Shown: piece after piece, positions 1 through 9,200 of the stretch
How the letters are laid out: the number at the start of each line of letters is the position of its first letter
Numbering within the stretch: the stretch's first letter is position 1
Assembly: GCA_010092845.1 (NCBI GenBank)
Contig: JAADYW010000159.1
Location: forward strand, 1 to 32,265
Reading direction: 5' to 3'
Length of the DNA: 32,265 nt
Source: Chloroflexota bacterium
Lineage (GTDB): Bacteria > Chloroflexota > Anaerolineae > Aggregatilineales > J027
Program-made: the position numbers and the translations under genes
Notes under the pieces: generated by a model
Database searches by the model: none
Seen by the model: the letters and a program-made list of their open reading frames with translations, nothing else
Told to the model about the DNA's origin: nothing

Positions 1-19
1 AGATGTGTATAAGAGACAG
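1..19. other. Nextera transposase mosaic-end adapter (library artefact)
   Basis: The first 19 bases, AGATGTGTATAAGAGACAG, are exactly the Tn5/Nextera mosaic-end sequence used in library preparation. They are not genomic. Translated in frame with the following ORF they give the well-known artefactual start 'MCIRDS'. Genome sequence begins at base 20. Confidence 0.97.
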
Positions 20-242
20 CCGGCAAATAATCCCCGAACTTACCCCGCGAGAGCGCCACGTATTGCTGTTGATCGCCCAAGGATGGAGCAACACCGAAAT
101 TGCTGAGGAGTTGGTTGTCTCCCCAAAAACTATCCGCAACTATGTCTCACGCATTTACGGGAAATTGGCTGTGGGCAGCCGTGCTCAAGCGATTGTACTG
201 GCCCGCGAAGCAGGCTTGGGACGGGATCGTACACAATCCTAA
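20..242 (+). CDS. LuxR/NarL-type HTH DNA-binding domain, C-terminal fragment
   Basis: This is the C-terminal end of a LuxR/FixJ/NarL-family transcription factor, cut off by the contig edge. The visible part is the four-helix DNA-binding domain, starting at 'LTPRERHVLLLIAQGWSN' and continuing 'TEIAEELVVSPKTIRNYVSRIYGKL', which is the classic LuxR signature with the recognition helix around SPKTIRNYV. The domain is followed by about 20 residues to the stop, normal for this family. The listed ATG at base 3 lies in the adapter, so the true start and the N-terminal sensor or receiver domain are off the contig. It could be a response regulator or a STAND-type LuxR regulator; the fragment does not distinguish them. 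It is convergent with the SRPBCC gene. Confidence 0.9.
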
Positions 243-312
243 GCACCGTGACTTGTGATCTCGTGCTGTCAAATGCCGACCTGCAACCCCGTCGCTTGCA
301 GGGACAACGAAT

Positions 313-762
313 TTAGGGGAGCGATTCGAGAGATGCTTTGAGCTCAGCAACCGTGCGTTTTCTTTCCTTGCGAGCAAAGTGGTTGGCGCGCGGCCGTATG
401 AGCCTGAAAATGCCAAATAAGCGCCCTTTGGCTGTGTGATGTAGCTTGGTGCCACCCTCAGTAGCTTCCAATATATATCCAGGGCATGTCTCCAGGACAG
501 GTATCCCCAGCCAGTGAAGGCGATGTTTGAACACGATCTTCGTTGGTCTCTGGAATTCGATGACTTCACCTCTAAATGTGCCGAGTGTCGTCCGGTCTCT
601 ATAGGTCGTCCCTACCCCAATCGGGCCTTGGGAAAGCTGACGCGTACTGACGAAGATCCCCTCGGGTGGTAGCCACTGCGAATATGCTGATATATCGGCA
701 AGGCGAGCAAAAACCTGGTCAATAGGGCACTTAATCATTTCATCAATTTCAAGCTGCAACAT
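313..762 (-). CDS. SRPBCC-family (polyketide cyclase/dehydrase-like) protein
   Basis: This 149-residue protein has the START/Bet v1-like (SRPBCC) pattern. The N-terminal strand and helix are 'EIDEMIKCPIDQVFARLAD', followed by 'YSQWLPPEG', as in polyketide cyclase 2 and CoxG-like proteins. Then come a 'GPIGVGTTYRDRT' strand pair and a C-terminal helix. The fold makes a hydrophobic pocket for a small ligand; the ligand is unknown here. Length is typical for a single-domain member and no signal peptide or membrane segment is visible. It lies 94 bases downstream of the FAD oxidoreductase on the same strand, with a strong nested hairpin between them, so it may be a separate or attenuated unit. Family assignment is from pattern recognition. 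Confidence 0.75.
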   Translation of the reverse strand: MLQLEIDEMIKCPIDQVFARLADISAYSQWLPPEGIFVSTRQLSQGPIGVGTTYRDRTTLGTFRGEVIEFQRPTKIVFKHRLHWLGIPVLETCPGYILEATEGGTKLHHTAKGRLFGIFRLIRPRANHFARKERKRTVAELKASLESLP

Positions 763-796
763 TGTCTTCTTCCCTCCTGTGTTTCAGTCTTGCCGT

Positions 797-847
797 GCCA
801 GCAGTATCATTGCAGCCGACAGCAGTTGTAGGCTGTCGACTGCTGGC
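797..847 (-). terminator. Nested hairpin between FAD oxidoreductase and SRPBCC genes
   Basis: A 9-bp perfect inverted repeat (GCCAGCAGT at 797-805, ACTGCTGGC at 839-847) encloses a second 7-bp stem (CGACAGC 817-823, GCTGTCG 832-838). An 11-base bulge lies on one side only. It sits just after the stop of the FAD oxidoreductase. There is no clear T-tract, so it may be an attenuator or mRNA-stabilising stem and not a simple terminator. Confidence 0.5.
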
Positions 848-856
848 CTACGGGTG

Positions 857-2251
857 TCAGGTTCTATGCTTGATGTTCTGGTTGACGTGGAAAAGGTTGT
901 CCGGGTCGTATTTGGCCTTGACCTGAACCAGGCGCGCATAGTTGTCACGATATGTTGCTTCGATGCGATCCTGGCCTTCCTCCATCATGAAGTTGACATA
1001 ACCACCCCCGGCTGAGAGCGGATGCAGAGCGGCCCAGTAGTCGCGCGCCCATTGCTTGAGATGTGTGGCATTCGCCGCGTCTTTGTCTACACCGACGATC
1101 ACGCGCGACCAGGTGACATCTCGGAAACTAAACGCTGTTTCTGACGCGGCGACATCGTGCACGGCACCGTTGATCGGGTAGAGGTGCATTGTCGACAGCT
1201 CGGTTGGCAGCGAGGACCCGTGCTCTGTATGGATGTCGATCGCTTCATCGCTGAGTTCCTTGACGAAATCGGCTTTCCAGTACCATTGCAGCCCTGGTGG
1301 GTAGTACAACTGATCGAACATGCGCTGCAGCGCTGGATAAGGCATTGGCCCGGCCATATCCAAAACCGGGTCGCCTAACTGGCGAATCGGCGCAAAGACC
1401 TCTTCCGCTTTGTCCATCGGCCCGGTGTAACACCATGTCATGACGCAACCATGATGGCCGTGTAACGCCTCGGGCAAGGGGGAGCCCGTTGGAACACGGT
1501 GGAAACCAAACCAGGCATAGATGTCTTCAGGAGCATCCGCGATGAAATCGCGGTACCACTTCATGAGTTCTTCGGCCTGGGAGATTGGCCAGATGATCGG
1601 CCCACCGTACACAGTGTGAACCGGATGTGCCTGGAACAGAAAGGATGTGACTACACCAAAATTGCCGCCACCCCCACGAATAGCCCAGAACAGGTCTTCG
1701 TGTTGGCTGGCGTTAGCTGTGACCAGACGACCATCGGCCAGTACCACATCGGGCTCTATCAGGTTATCGATGGTGAGGCCGTACTTGCGTGATAGGTATC
1801 CGTGGCCTCCGCCGAGGGTCAGGCCCCCGACACCAGTGGTCGAGATAATACCGCTGGGGACTGCCAAGCCAAATGCATGCGTTGCATGATCGACCTCGCC
1901 CCAGGTGCAGCCGCCTTGAACCCGCACGGTTTGGGCCGCTTGATCCACGCGGATACCCTTCAGAGGCGATAGATCAATGACTACGCCGTCATCAACCATC
2001 GCGAGCCCGGCCCCGTTATGCCCACCGCCGTGCACTGCCAGGTCCAGGCCATTGTCACGCGCGAAATTCACGGCGGCGATGACATCCGCCACATTGGCAC
2101 AGCGAGCGATCAGGTGCGGGTGTTTGTCGATCATGGCGTTATAGATTTCCCGCGCGTCATCGTAACTCTTGTCACCTGGTTCAATGAGATCGCCACAAAA
2201 GTCAGCAGCGATTGATTGCATAACCTCTTTGTCTATGGTTGGTGCTACCAT
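857..2251 (-). CDS. Berberine-bridge-like FAD-dependent oxidoreductase
   Basis: This is a 464-residue FAD-linked oxidase of the PCMH/BBE type. The N-terminal FAD-binding domain includes 'VHGGGHNGAG', where the His is the usual 8-alpha covalent FAD attachment site, and 'ISTTGVGGLTLGGGHGYL'. The second covalent Cys of bicovalent members is not at the expected position (SGIISTTG instead of a Cys-containing turn), so the flavin is probably attached once. The C-terminal BBE segment is 'ARLVQVKAKYDPDNLFHVNQN'. Such enzymes oxidise alcohols or sugars with O2 or another acceptor; the substrate is unknown. I chose the ATG at 2251 because GAGGAG lies 7 bases upstream; the ORF track's longer start adds 44 residues of non-conserved sequence. 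An in-frame ATG at 2269 is less likely. Confidence 0.9.
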   Translation of the reverse strand: MVAPTIDKEVMQSIAADFCGDLIEPGDKSYDDAREIYNAMIDKHPHLIARCANVADVIAAVNFARDNGLDLAVHGGGHNGAGLAMVDDGVVIDLSPLKGIRVDQAAQTVRVQGGCTWGEVDHATHAFGLAVPSGIISTTGVGGLTLGGGHGYLSRKYGLTIDNLIEPDVVLADGRLVTANASQHEDLFWAIRGGGGNFGVVTSFLFQAHPVHTVYGGPIIWPISQAEELMKWYRDFIADAPEDIYAWFGFHRVPTGSPLPEALHGHHGCVMTWCYTGPMDKAEEVFAPIRQLGDPVLDMAGPMPYPALQRMFDQLYYPPGLQWYWKADFVKELSDEAIDIHTEHGSSLPTELSTMHLYPINGAVHDVAASETAFSFRDVTWSRVIVGVDKDAANATHLKQWARDYWAALHPLSAGGGYVNFMMEEGQDRIEATYRDNYARLVQVKAKYDPDNLFHVNQNIKHRT

Positions 2252-2642
2252 GTGAGTACTCCTCTTCATTACTAGTATGCGAACTGTTGACTTCGCTTTC
2301 GGGGCAATCGAAAGCGTGCCGGGATTCAGCTTACTGCATGGGGAGGGGTTTTGTAGTGGGTGAGATGTCACCTTTTCCGACACGACGCGCGATTACAACG
2401 TGGGACAAGTGTCACCAAGCGCAAGTAAGCGACAAGCTGGGGTGTACTCAAAATGGGGTTATACACGCCGAATCTGTGCGGCGAACCTGAAGCCAAAATG
2501 GCCCGTGCTTCAATAGAGAAAAACGGCGACCCCGGCCGGCAGACAACGGCTCCGGGCGCGGGTGCTGCAACTATACTTACTGAGAGGCATTGGCGGGCAA
2601 ACTGATGATCATCCGCCTAGAAACTGCCCGCTCTGGCACCGC
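2252..2642. other. Intergenic region upstream of the FAD oxidoreductase
   Basis: This 391-base stretch has no convincing gene; its short ORFs lack ribosome sites and family patterns. It must hold the promoter of the FAD oxidoreductase on the minus strand (a weak TTGGTG-17-TAATCG candidate near 2390-2420). It also holds a 7-bp inverted repeat GCGGGCA/TGCCCGC (2593-2599, 2625-2631) next to the stop of the downstream-oriented WD40 gene, which could serve as that gene's terminator. Confidence 0.5.
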
Positions 2643-3917
2643 TCAATCGACAGTTTCACGTGAGCCGGGCATATTGTCCTGCACTTCCCACACGATAACT
2701 GTGCCCGAGGAATCGGCACTAGCGAAGTAGCGGCTATCCGGGCTCCACACGATGAACTTGACGAGGACCGTATGCCATTGCAGTGTTGCGATTTGCTCCA
2801 GACCCTCTAGGCGGTAAACCGCAATAGAGTGATCGTTCTCGCTTGACGAGCCCGGTCTGGCGACCCAACGCCAGTCCGGGCTTGGATAGGGTGTCAACAG
2901 TTCGAATCGCGACTCCTGTAAGACCTGGCCTGTCGTCAGGTCAATGCGCCGACTGCCGAGGAATGGCTCAAACACGACGAGCTCAGTGCCTTCAATCCGG
3001 TATTCCCCAAGATCGACATATTCTTGGAAGACGAACGCAGTGCGGTCGAAGTCCCACACAGTAAGTGTCAATGGCATGGAGGCGTAATCACCGCTTAAGG
3101 TAAGCAGGAAGTTCGCTTCCCACTGTAAACGGCCCGTTGGACCGCCCACATAGTTCCCGATGGTCGCGAGTAGCTCACCCGTTGTCGCAGCATAAATGCG
3201 CACTTTGGTATAGTCACTTGGGGCTGCCACACGCGTGCCATCCGGTGACCAGGCCAGCGCGGCAGTCATGTTGTAGATCGGTGCTGAGAGCCCTCGATTC
3301 AACGTCCATACATGGCGCGGTCCCAGATTGCGATAGCGGATGTCTTCCGGCACAACGACAAGCTGTGAACTGTCCGGACTCCAGGTGTGCGAGAAGTACG
3401 GATCGAGCGCGTAGCCACGGAGACTGTACCGCAGCTCGAGATTGGCCGCATCGTAGATCTGCAGGTCTGAGTGCACGCTGTCCACCGCGACCAGCGTTCC
3501 ATCAGGCGACAGATGTACGGATGCTCCGGTGTCTACTAGCGCGGCGCGGTTTGAAGCTGTCTCAACTGTCGCGTTGCGGATATCTACGATCTGCAGGGCT
3601 AAGTCATCCATGGAGCGCGCCAATAGGCGGTCGCCGTCGGGATACCAGGCAACCACATCACTGAACTCGAACAAGAGATCGCCTCCGGTCATCGCGTAGA
3701 CCTGCCACAGGCCAGGTGGATTGTGCTGTTCATTATGTTGACCGAAGTTAATGGCGATGAACTCACTCGTTGGCGACCATTCGATCGCGGTGAAGTCCGC
3801 AACATATCCTGCCGGTGGCTGGAAAACAAACCGTTGTTCTATGGTGGCGGTGTCGTCTTGGGCTCGAACCGGGATACCAGCCAGGAGCAATAGAAGAAGG
3901 GTTAGCCCGCGTTTCAT
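2643..3917 (-). CDS. Secreted WD40-like beta-propeller protein (second of a tandem pair)
   Basis: A 424-residue protein with an N-terminal signal peptide ('MKRGLTLLLLLLAGIPVRA', cleavage likely after the Ala before QDD). It has a series of WD40-type blades marked by 'WSPTSEFIAINF', 'WSPDSSQLVVV', 'AWSPDGTRVAA' and 'WSPDSRYFASADSSG'. The last repeat ends in 'TVIVWEVQD'. The fold is a beta-propeller exported across the membrane, usually a binding or scaffold protein; no catalytic residue is evident. The start codon overlaps the stop of the upstream paralogue (ATGA), so the two are translationally coupled. Secreted WD40 proteins of this style are common in Chloroflexota. Specific function unknown. 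Confidence 0.88.
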   Translation of the reverse strand: MKRGLTLLLLLLAGIPVRAQDDTATIEQRFVFQPPAGYVADFTAIEWSPTSEFIAINFGQHNEQHNPPGLWQVYAMTGGDLLFEFSDVVAWYPDGDRLLARSMDDLALQIVDIRNATVETASNRAALVDTGASVHLSPDGTLVAVDSVHSDLQIYDAANLELRYSLRGYALDPYFSHTWSPDSSQLVVVPEDIRYRNLGPRHVWTLNRGLSAPIYNMTAALAWSPDGTRVAAPSDYTKVRIYAATTGELLATIGNYVGGPTGRLQWEANFLLTLSGDYASMPLTLTVWDFDRTAFVFQEYVDLGEYRIEGTELVVFEPFLGSRRIDLTTGQVLQESRFELLTPYPSPDWRWVARPGSSSENDHSIAVYRLEGLEQIATLQWHTVLVKFIVWSPDSRYFASADSSGTVIVWEVQDNMPGSRETVD

Positions 3918-4879
3918 TGGGCGAGCTCCCCGACAACGAGGTCGTAACCGGGGTCAGTGCCCAGCCGCAGACAATTGAGAGCGAAGCGCTGGCCATCGGG
4001 GCTCCAGGCAAAACCTCTGGTCTGGCAATCTCCAAATGGCCAGACTGTAACCTGTCCACCTGTTTCTGCATCCCAAAGGAACACGCCATCCGCAGTTGCA
4101 CTGCTGATCCATTCTCCATCAGGATGCCAGGCAATCACCCCAACCATCTCCGGAATGACCATAACTGGCAGGCCCGTCGCTACATCCCGCACCTGATACG
4201 CGCTTGCCAAGCGTGTCGAATCTGGACTCCAGGCGGCGCTTGTTCCCGCCCAGAAGGTATCCAGCCGCTCGCCATCTGAAGACCAGAGGTGCATGTAATC
4301 GCGGCCCCAGTTGCCGGTAGTGGCGATCATTGTGCCATCTGGACTCCAATGCGCCTCGTACGGGATGTTCCAGTTCAATCCCAGTTCAGTGATGATTGCA
4401 CCCGTTGTACCGTCGTGAATATTAATCGCGTTGGTGACGAACCGGCGACAGTCGGGTGCCCACGAACTGTGTCGACCGCTATCCGAGTCTAGCTCAAACG
4501 CCAGTGCACCGGTTGCGGCGTCCCACACGCGAAACGGGCCGCGAAACGTACCCGCCGCGATCCACCGGCCATCCGGGCTCCAGGAGACAGAGGTGCCCGC
4601 ATGCGCCAGCGTATAGATGATGTCGCCCGTATCTACGTGCCAGACGTTAACGGTCGTTTCAGAACCAGCTGCGGCAATTCTTGTGCCGTCCGGGCTGAAG
4701 GCGAAATGTTCATTGAAGTTGCTCAGGATTGAGACCGTGCGTCTGATCCGCCGTATTTCCTGGGAATTTGGCGGATGGGGCTCAGCCAATACGCTGCGAT
4801 ATGCGCCGCGTTGTTGGCTAGCCTGCACCGGTAGAGCCAGTGCCAACAATATGCATACGATGAGCGCAGTTCGTCGCAT
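3914..4879 (-). CDS. Secreted WD40-like beta-propeller protein (first of a tandem pair)
   Basis: A 321-residue exported beta-propeller with signal peptide 'MRRTALIVCILLALALPVQA'. Repeated blades carry 'FSPDGTRIAAAGSETTVNVW', 'WSPDGRWIAAGT', 'HWSPDGTMIATTG', 'WSPDSTRLASAY' and 'AWSPDGQRFALNC'. The ATG at 4879 was preferred to the TTG at 4885 because AGAGGG lies 6 bases upstream of it. Its TGA stop overlaps the ATG of the next WD40 gene, indicating a two-gene operon of diverged paralogues. Ligand and role are unknown; the exported location suggests a cell-surface or periplasm-equivalent binding role. Confidence is high for fold and export, low for function. Confidence 0.88.
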   Translation of the reverse strand: MRRTALIVCILLALALPVQASQQRGAYRSVLAEPHPPNSQEIRRIRRTVSILSNFNEHFAFSPDGTRIAAAGSETTVNVWHVDTGDIIYTLAHAGTSVSWSPDGRWIAAGTFRGPFRVWDAATGALAFELDSDSGRHSSWAPDCRRFVTNAINIHDGTTGAIITELGLNWNIPYEAHWSPDGTMIATTGNWGRDYMHLWSSDGERLDTFWAGTSAAWSPDSTRLASAYQVRDVATGLPVMVIPEMVGVIAWHPDGEWISSATADGVFLWDAETGGQVTVWPFGDCQTRGFAWSPDGQRFALNCLRLGTDPGYDLVVGELAQ

Positions 4880-5008
4880 AGCCAACCCTCTGGAGATGAG
4901 ACTTGCGGATGGTGCTATTGTACCCCTTTGTTGGCGTGTTTTCTCCTAAGAATCTGTGTGCAAGGCTACGCGATCGCCGTTGGTGTGTTGCTGACGATAG
5001 AACGCGAA

Positions 5009-5036
5009 ACCGCCAGTCTCAGTTTGAGACGGCGGT
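5009..5036 (-). terminator. Hairpin terminator after the small secreted protein
   Basis: The stem ACCGCC/GGCGGT plus GTCTCA/TGAGAC with one bulged A and a GTT loop spans 5009-5036. On the minus strand it is followed by a T-rich but imperfect tail. It lies 25 bases past the stop at 5062, which supports 5062 and not 5127 as the original gene end. Confidence 0.6.
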
Positions 5037-5061
5037 CGGATCGGTCGGTGGTCGTCGCTAC

Positions 5062-5588
5062 TTAGCCGGCGGGTACGATGATAACGTCTGCTTCACCATG
5101 TCCCTCGAACTCCTCATAAACGGTGGTCATTGCTCTCTCGGTGATCTCCAAAGACAGGAGTAGTTCTCGATCAAACGCTGCCACGCATCCACAAGTAGCC
5201 TGTTGATCTTGTCTAGTTGTTCCTGGGTGGCGGGCTGGCCATTGATCATAGCCGACTCGACGGACCAGAAGATGCGCTGGCAATTGACATACGGAACCAG
5301 AACAGTCTCAGTGACCGACGGCACCTCCTGAGCAGGTGTAACTGAACCCTCACCAGCGACAATCGTCGCATAGAGCGTGACTTTGCCAGGCGTCAGATCC
5401 ACACTCAGGTCGGTGAAGGTGTTGGGGAATGGGTTTCTATAGGTTAGGAACCAATTGATCCGTCGCTCTGACAACGTGATCGACATGATTTCCGGTTCGT
5501 TCCCCTGGGCCATTGCTGGCACGGCCAGCGCTCCCAACAGAGCAATGATGCCGACGGCGAGAAACACGCGACGTAGCTTTCGGTACAT
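5062..5588 (-). pseudogene. Small secreted protein, apparently frameshifted near 5150
   Basis: The N-terminal part (start ATG 5588, AGGAGA 7-8 bases upstream) has a signal peptide 'MYRKLRRVFLAVGIIALLGA...AMA' and a conserved-looking mature part 'INWFLTYRNPFPNTFTDLSV'. In this frame the ORF ends at 5127 after an odd tail 'CLWRSPREQ'. The adjacent frame continues at the same spot as 'LEITERAMTTVYEEFEGHG' and 'EADVIIVPAG', ending at TAA 5062 just before a hairpin. Restoring one base near the AAA run at 5150-5152 joins the two into one 175-residue protein. I therefore treat the gene as frameshifted by real mutation or assembly error. No family was recognised. The longer ORF start at 5672 is not supported. 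Confidence 0.6.
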
Positions 5589-5721
5589 GGTCTTGTCTCC
5601 TGTGGTTTTGGGTTGATTGGGTTTTGAGGTCTTTGTTCCTGATGGCAGCCGTAGGACTTGCCTCACGAACACTCTAACTTTGCCGGTCGGATGTTGCTAG
5701 CGTGTAGAAACCATAGAATTT
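5589..5721. other. Upstream region of the small secreted protein
   Basis: Non-coding sequence holding the ribosome site (AGGAGA) of the minus-strand gene at 5588 and presumably its promoter. The ORF track extends that gene through here, but the added residues look like translated leader and not protein. Confidence 0.4.
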
Positions 5722-6035
5722 GCGCCAGGGGACACCCTGCTTTAGCGGGGTGGGGAAGGGCGCTTTCCTCCATGTAAACAAGCTGTAAAATGAGTGTGAA
5801 CCGCGGAGAGGTGCGGAAATGCTCATCCACATGATTGCGGTTCGGTCCAAAGCCGGAGCATGATGAAGGCTAGCGGGCAACGTCGTACCGGAGAAGCACT
5901 GGGTACCCAAAGCAAAGGACGTCCCGGAAATGAGACGCCCTCCCCTGATTGACAGGGACTTCCAATGAAGCGTAATGTTCCGTTGGCTGGAGCGCCAACG
6001 CGCCCAAACTAGCAGCCACTATAGGCAGTCCCTGT
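5722..6035. ncRNA. Strongly structured non-coding segment, possibly an IS200/IS605-type remnant or omegaRNA-like
   Basis: Four perfect or near-perfect stems crowd this 314-base stretch. First is ACCCTGC-TTTA-GCGGGGT (5734-5751) inside GCGCC/GGCGC (5722-5726, 5759-5763). Second is GAACCGC/GCGGTTC (5798-5804, 5837-5843). Third is CGTTGGC/GCCAACG (5981-5987, 5994-6000). The last is ACAGGGACT/AGTCCCTGT (5952-5960, 6027-6035), which encloses the third. No ORF here looks like protein. The C-rich hairpin with a TTTA loop resembles, from memory, right-end hairpins of IS200/IS605 elements whose 3' ends encode the TnpB guide RNA, but no tnpA or tnpB is present. Alternatives are a free-standing small RNA or a non-autonomous element. 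The structure is visible directly; the identity is inference, and strand is undetermined. Confidence 0.4.
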
Positions 6036-6298
6036 TTGCCTGCGGTTTCTTATGGGAAGATTAGGACTAGATCAGGATATCGGGGTGGTGTACCGCATAC
6101 ATTGACGAAATACCTTCATGAAAACGGCAGTTTACATAGCTACTGTGGTTAGTATACGGATTAGGCGTAAGATCAAGCGCAAGTTTGTTGATGTTTTGGC
6201 GTAAAACCAGGCGGATAAGGTAAAGCTTCTTTAGGAAATGATCAATGCTTCAAGTCCTGGCTACCAGAAGGCTTCAAGGCGTCGGTTGGATGGCAACG
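6036..6298. other. Intergenic stretch with no recognised feature
   Basis: Between the structured segment and the stop of the large regulator there is AT-richer sequence without a credible ORF or long hairpin. Only a short repeat of GCTTCAAG (near 6246 and 6270) stands out. Confidence 0.4.
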
Positions 6299-9200
6299 CT
6301 ACTCGCGGGAGCTGGAGTCAATGCATGCGAGACGCTCGCGGAGGGCAGCCGCCAGCGAAGGCAGGGAATCCGGCGTGCTGGAAACAGCTTCACGGAGCGG
6401 AATGCCCGCGATGTGCCGGGCTCCAATAGCATCACGACGCATCGCCTCGCTAGCGGAGGGATGTCCAATGATCGCTGCGCTCAGCCAGTGCACTTCCTCG
6501 CTCAGTCCCCGGCTAGCAAGGCTCATCAGGGCCGCGTTCAGCACGTCCAGAATTAAGCCCTCAGCGCCGATCTCTACAGCCACGTCCAGGGCAACACAGA
6601 GATCAGCTTTGATTTCATGCCAATCCCAGCCTCCCTGTTGCCCACGGCTACGCGCCAGATTGGCCAGAGCCAGGGCGATGCCCCACCGGTCACTGATCTC
6701 ACGGCTAAGTGTGAGACTCTCCGTGTAGTACTGCTGCGCCGCGCTATGATCGGGCTGAGCAGCCGCAACCAGGCCCAGGTTGTTCAGCGCAATCCCAATG
6801 CGGCGCCGGTCATTGTGTACACGATGGATCTGCAGGCTCTCCTGGAGCAGCGGATAGGCGCCCGTATGGTCCCCTTGCTCGTAGAGCACCAGGCCTAGGT
6901 TGCTGAGTGTATTGGCGATCTGGCGCTCGTTACCAGTTTTCCGAAAAAGAGAGAGGTTCTCACGGAAATAGACTGCCGCTGTAGCTGGGTCCCCGCGCTG
7001 TTGGGCGATAACGCCGAGACTATTGCGGATGTTGGCGATGTAGCGCGCGTCGTTGAGCTGTTGTGCGTTTTCCAGACACTCGGTGAACAGGTGCATCGCG
7101 GCGTCGCGATCCCCTTTGTCGCTCAGTAGACATGCCGTGAAGTAGCGTGCCACCAGTCTTGCCTGTGGTGCTGTTGCTGGTAAGTCAGCCAAAGCTTGAT
7201 GGAAGTCGCCCTCGGCAGCGGTGAAGTCCCCCAAACGGTAGGCGAATACACCCCGGTAGGTTCGTAACCGGCCAAGCAGAATCAGGTCTGTGTCCTCATT
7301 CTCCGCTTCGCAAGTTGACAATGCCAGACTGAACAGCTCTGCGCCTTCTGTGAGACGCCCTTGCCCGATGAGAAATGTGTACACTGGTGACAGCATCTCA
7401 CCGAGCACTGTCTGATCGCAATGGGCTGTTGCCCACAACCATGCGCTGCGTATGTCTGCCCAGCTGGCCGCGAATCTTCGCATGGTATCTGCGTTATTTC
7501 CACTTATCAGGTCCGTTTGCTGTTCTGCGGCCAACCCTGTGAAATAGTGGCTATGTGCGGCACGAGTTTCTTCTACCAACGTTGGGTAGGCTTCGTAACG
7601 CCTGCGGACAAATTGCCGGATAAGGGGATGTATATCATAGTGCGGCTGCTCTGGGCGGCGCAGCAGAGAATGCTCGACCAGCGTTACCAGGTCTGGCAGC
7701 TTCACACCGGCTGCGTAATGAGCAGCTTCGAGAGAAAACGGTGTCTCGAAGACGGCGAGCCGCATCAGTGCTCGCTGCTGGGATGGTGTCAACCGCTCCC
7801 ATGAATACCCGATAGCAGCTTCCAGACTACGATGCCGTAGGGGAATGTTCATCTCTCGATGGGCCAGCTCAAGATTGTGTCCAAGTTCTGCAGCAATCTC
7901 AGATACACTAGCGGCGTGGGTCCAGCTTGCCGCCAATTCGATGCCGAGGGGCAATCCCTCTACCAGGCGGCAAATCTGGCTAATGGTCGCCTGTTCGGTT
8001 GTCGAAAGGGACTCCTGGATCCCCGCGCGGTGCATACGTTCCGAGAAGAGCCATAGTGCGGCGAAATCGTGCATTTCGCCACGCTGGGCTGGATATGGCA
8101 AGCCTTCGAGGGGGAGGGTCGTCTCTCCCTGTAAGTTAAGCCGCTCACGCGAGGTTACCAGAATCCGCAGGGCTGGACAGTGGCGTAGCAGCCGGCTGAG
8201 TGTGTCTCGCCCTGGTAGCACATGCTCGAAATTGTCCAGAACCAGCAGGATTTCGCACTCGCGTAAGTGTGATTGCAATTGCTGGTAGCTGGCCTTTCCT
8301 TCCAACCCCAGGGCATTCTGTAACGTGCCAACTAGCTCGCTTGCATCTACTAGGCTGGCCAGTGGCACGAAGACAATACCATCAAGGAATAGCTCAACGC
8401 TGCGTGATGCGGCCTCCAGGGCCAACCGTGTTTTACCCACACCGCCCATACCCGTGATAGTCATCAGCCTCTGGGTGGGATCCCCTAGCCAAGCATTCAG
8501 CATCGCCAGTTCTGCTTCGCGCCCAACAAAGGATGTTGCGAAACGTGGCAGGACGGGTGCGCGTTCTTCCCGTAGCTGCAAAATCCGGCGGTAAAGTGCC
8601 TCCGTCTCCGGCATGGGGGCAACTCCCAGTTCGTCGGCCAGGATGCGGCGGCAGGCTTCGTATTGTGCCAGGGCTTCAGTGTACTGACGCTTGCGCCCTA
8701 GAAGGGTCATCAAAAGACGATGCGAGGCCTCGCGCCAGGGGTCAAGGGCCAGCAAACGGTGCGCTGCCTCTATGGCCGGGAGCGTGTTCCCCTGGCGCGC
8801 GTAGCGATCTGCTAGCCTTTCGAGAACCACTACCGCAGCCCGTCGAAAGCGCTCGCACTGACCAAGTAACCACTCCTCGAACGCCGGTGCATCCTTAAGC
8901 ATGAAACCATTCATGAAATCGCCGCTATAAAGGTCGCTAGCAGCCTCAAGCTGGGTGAGGTCCGCTGCCTGGTCTTGAGAGGTAGCCAGCAACTCAAGGG
9001 CATCGATCCACAGCGGAAGATCGGTATCGAGCGTTACGGTCTCGCGCGACGTCACAAGGTAGCCACCGATAAGCTTCCGCAGATTAGAAAGCGCCATCCG
9101 GAGATTGGTGCGCGCGTCGACGCCCGGCATCTCCGCCCATAACAAGCCGGTCAGGCTATCACGTTGATGGGGTAGGTTGGCCAGTGAGAGATACGCTAGC

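Noticed and set aside
5674-5910. ORF of 78 residues on the minus strand
   Set aside because: No ribosome site, low-complexity translation, and it runs through strong RNA hairpins.
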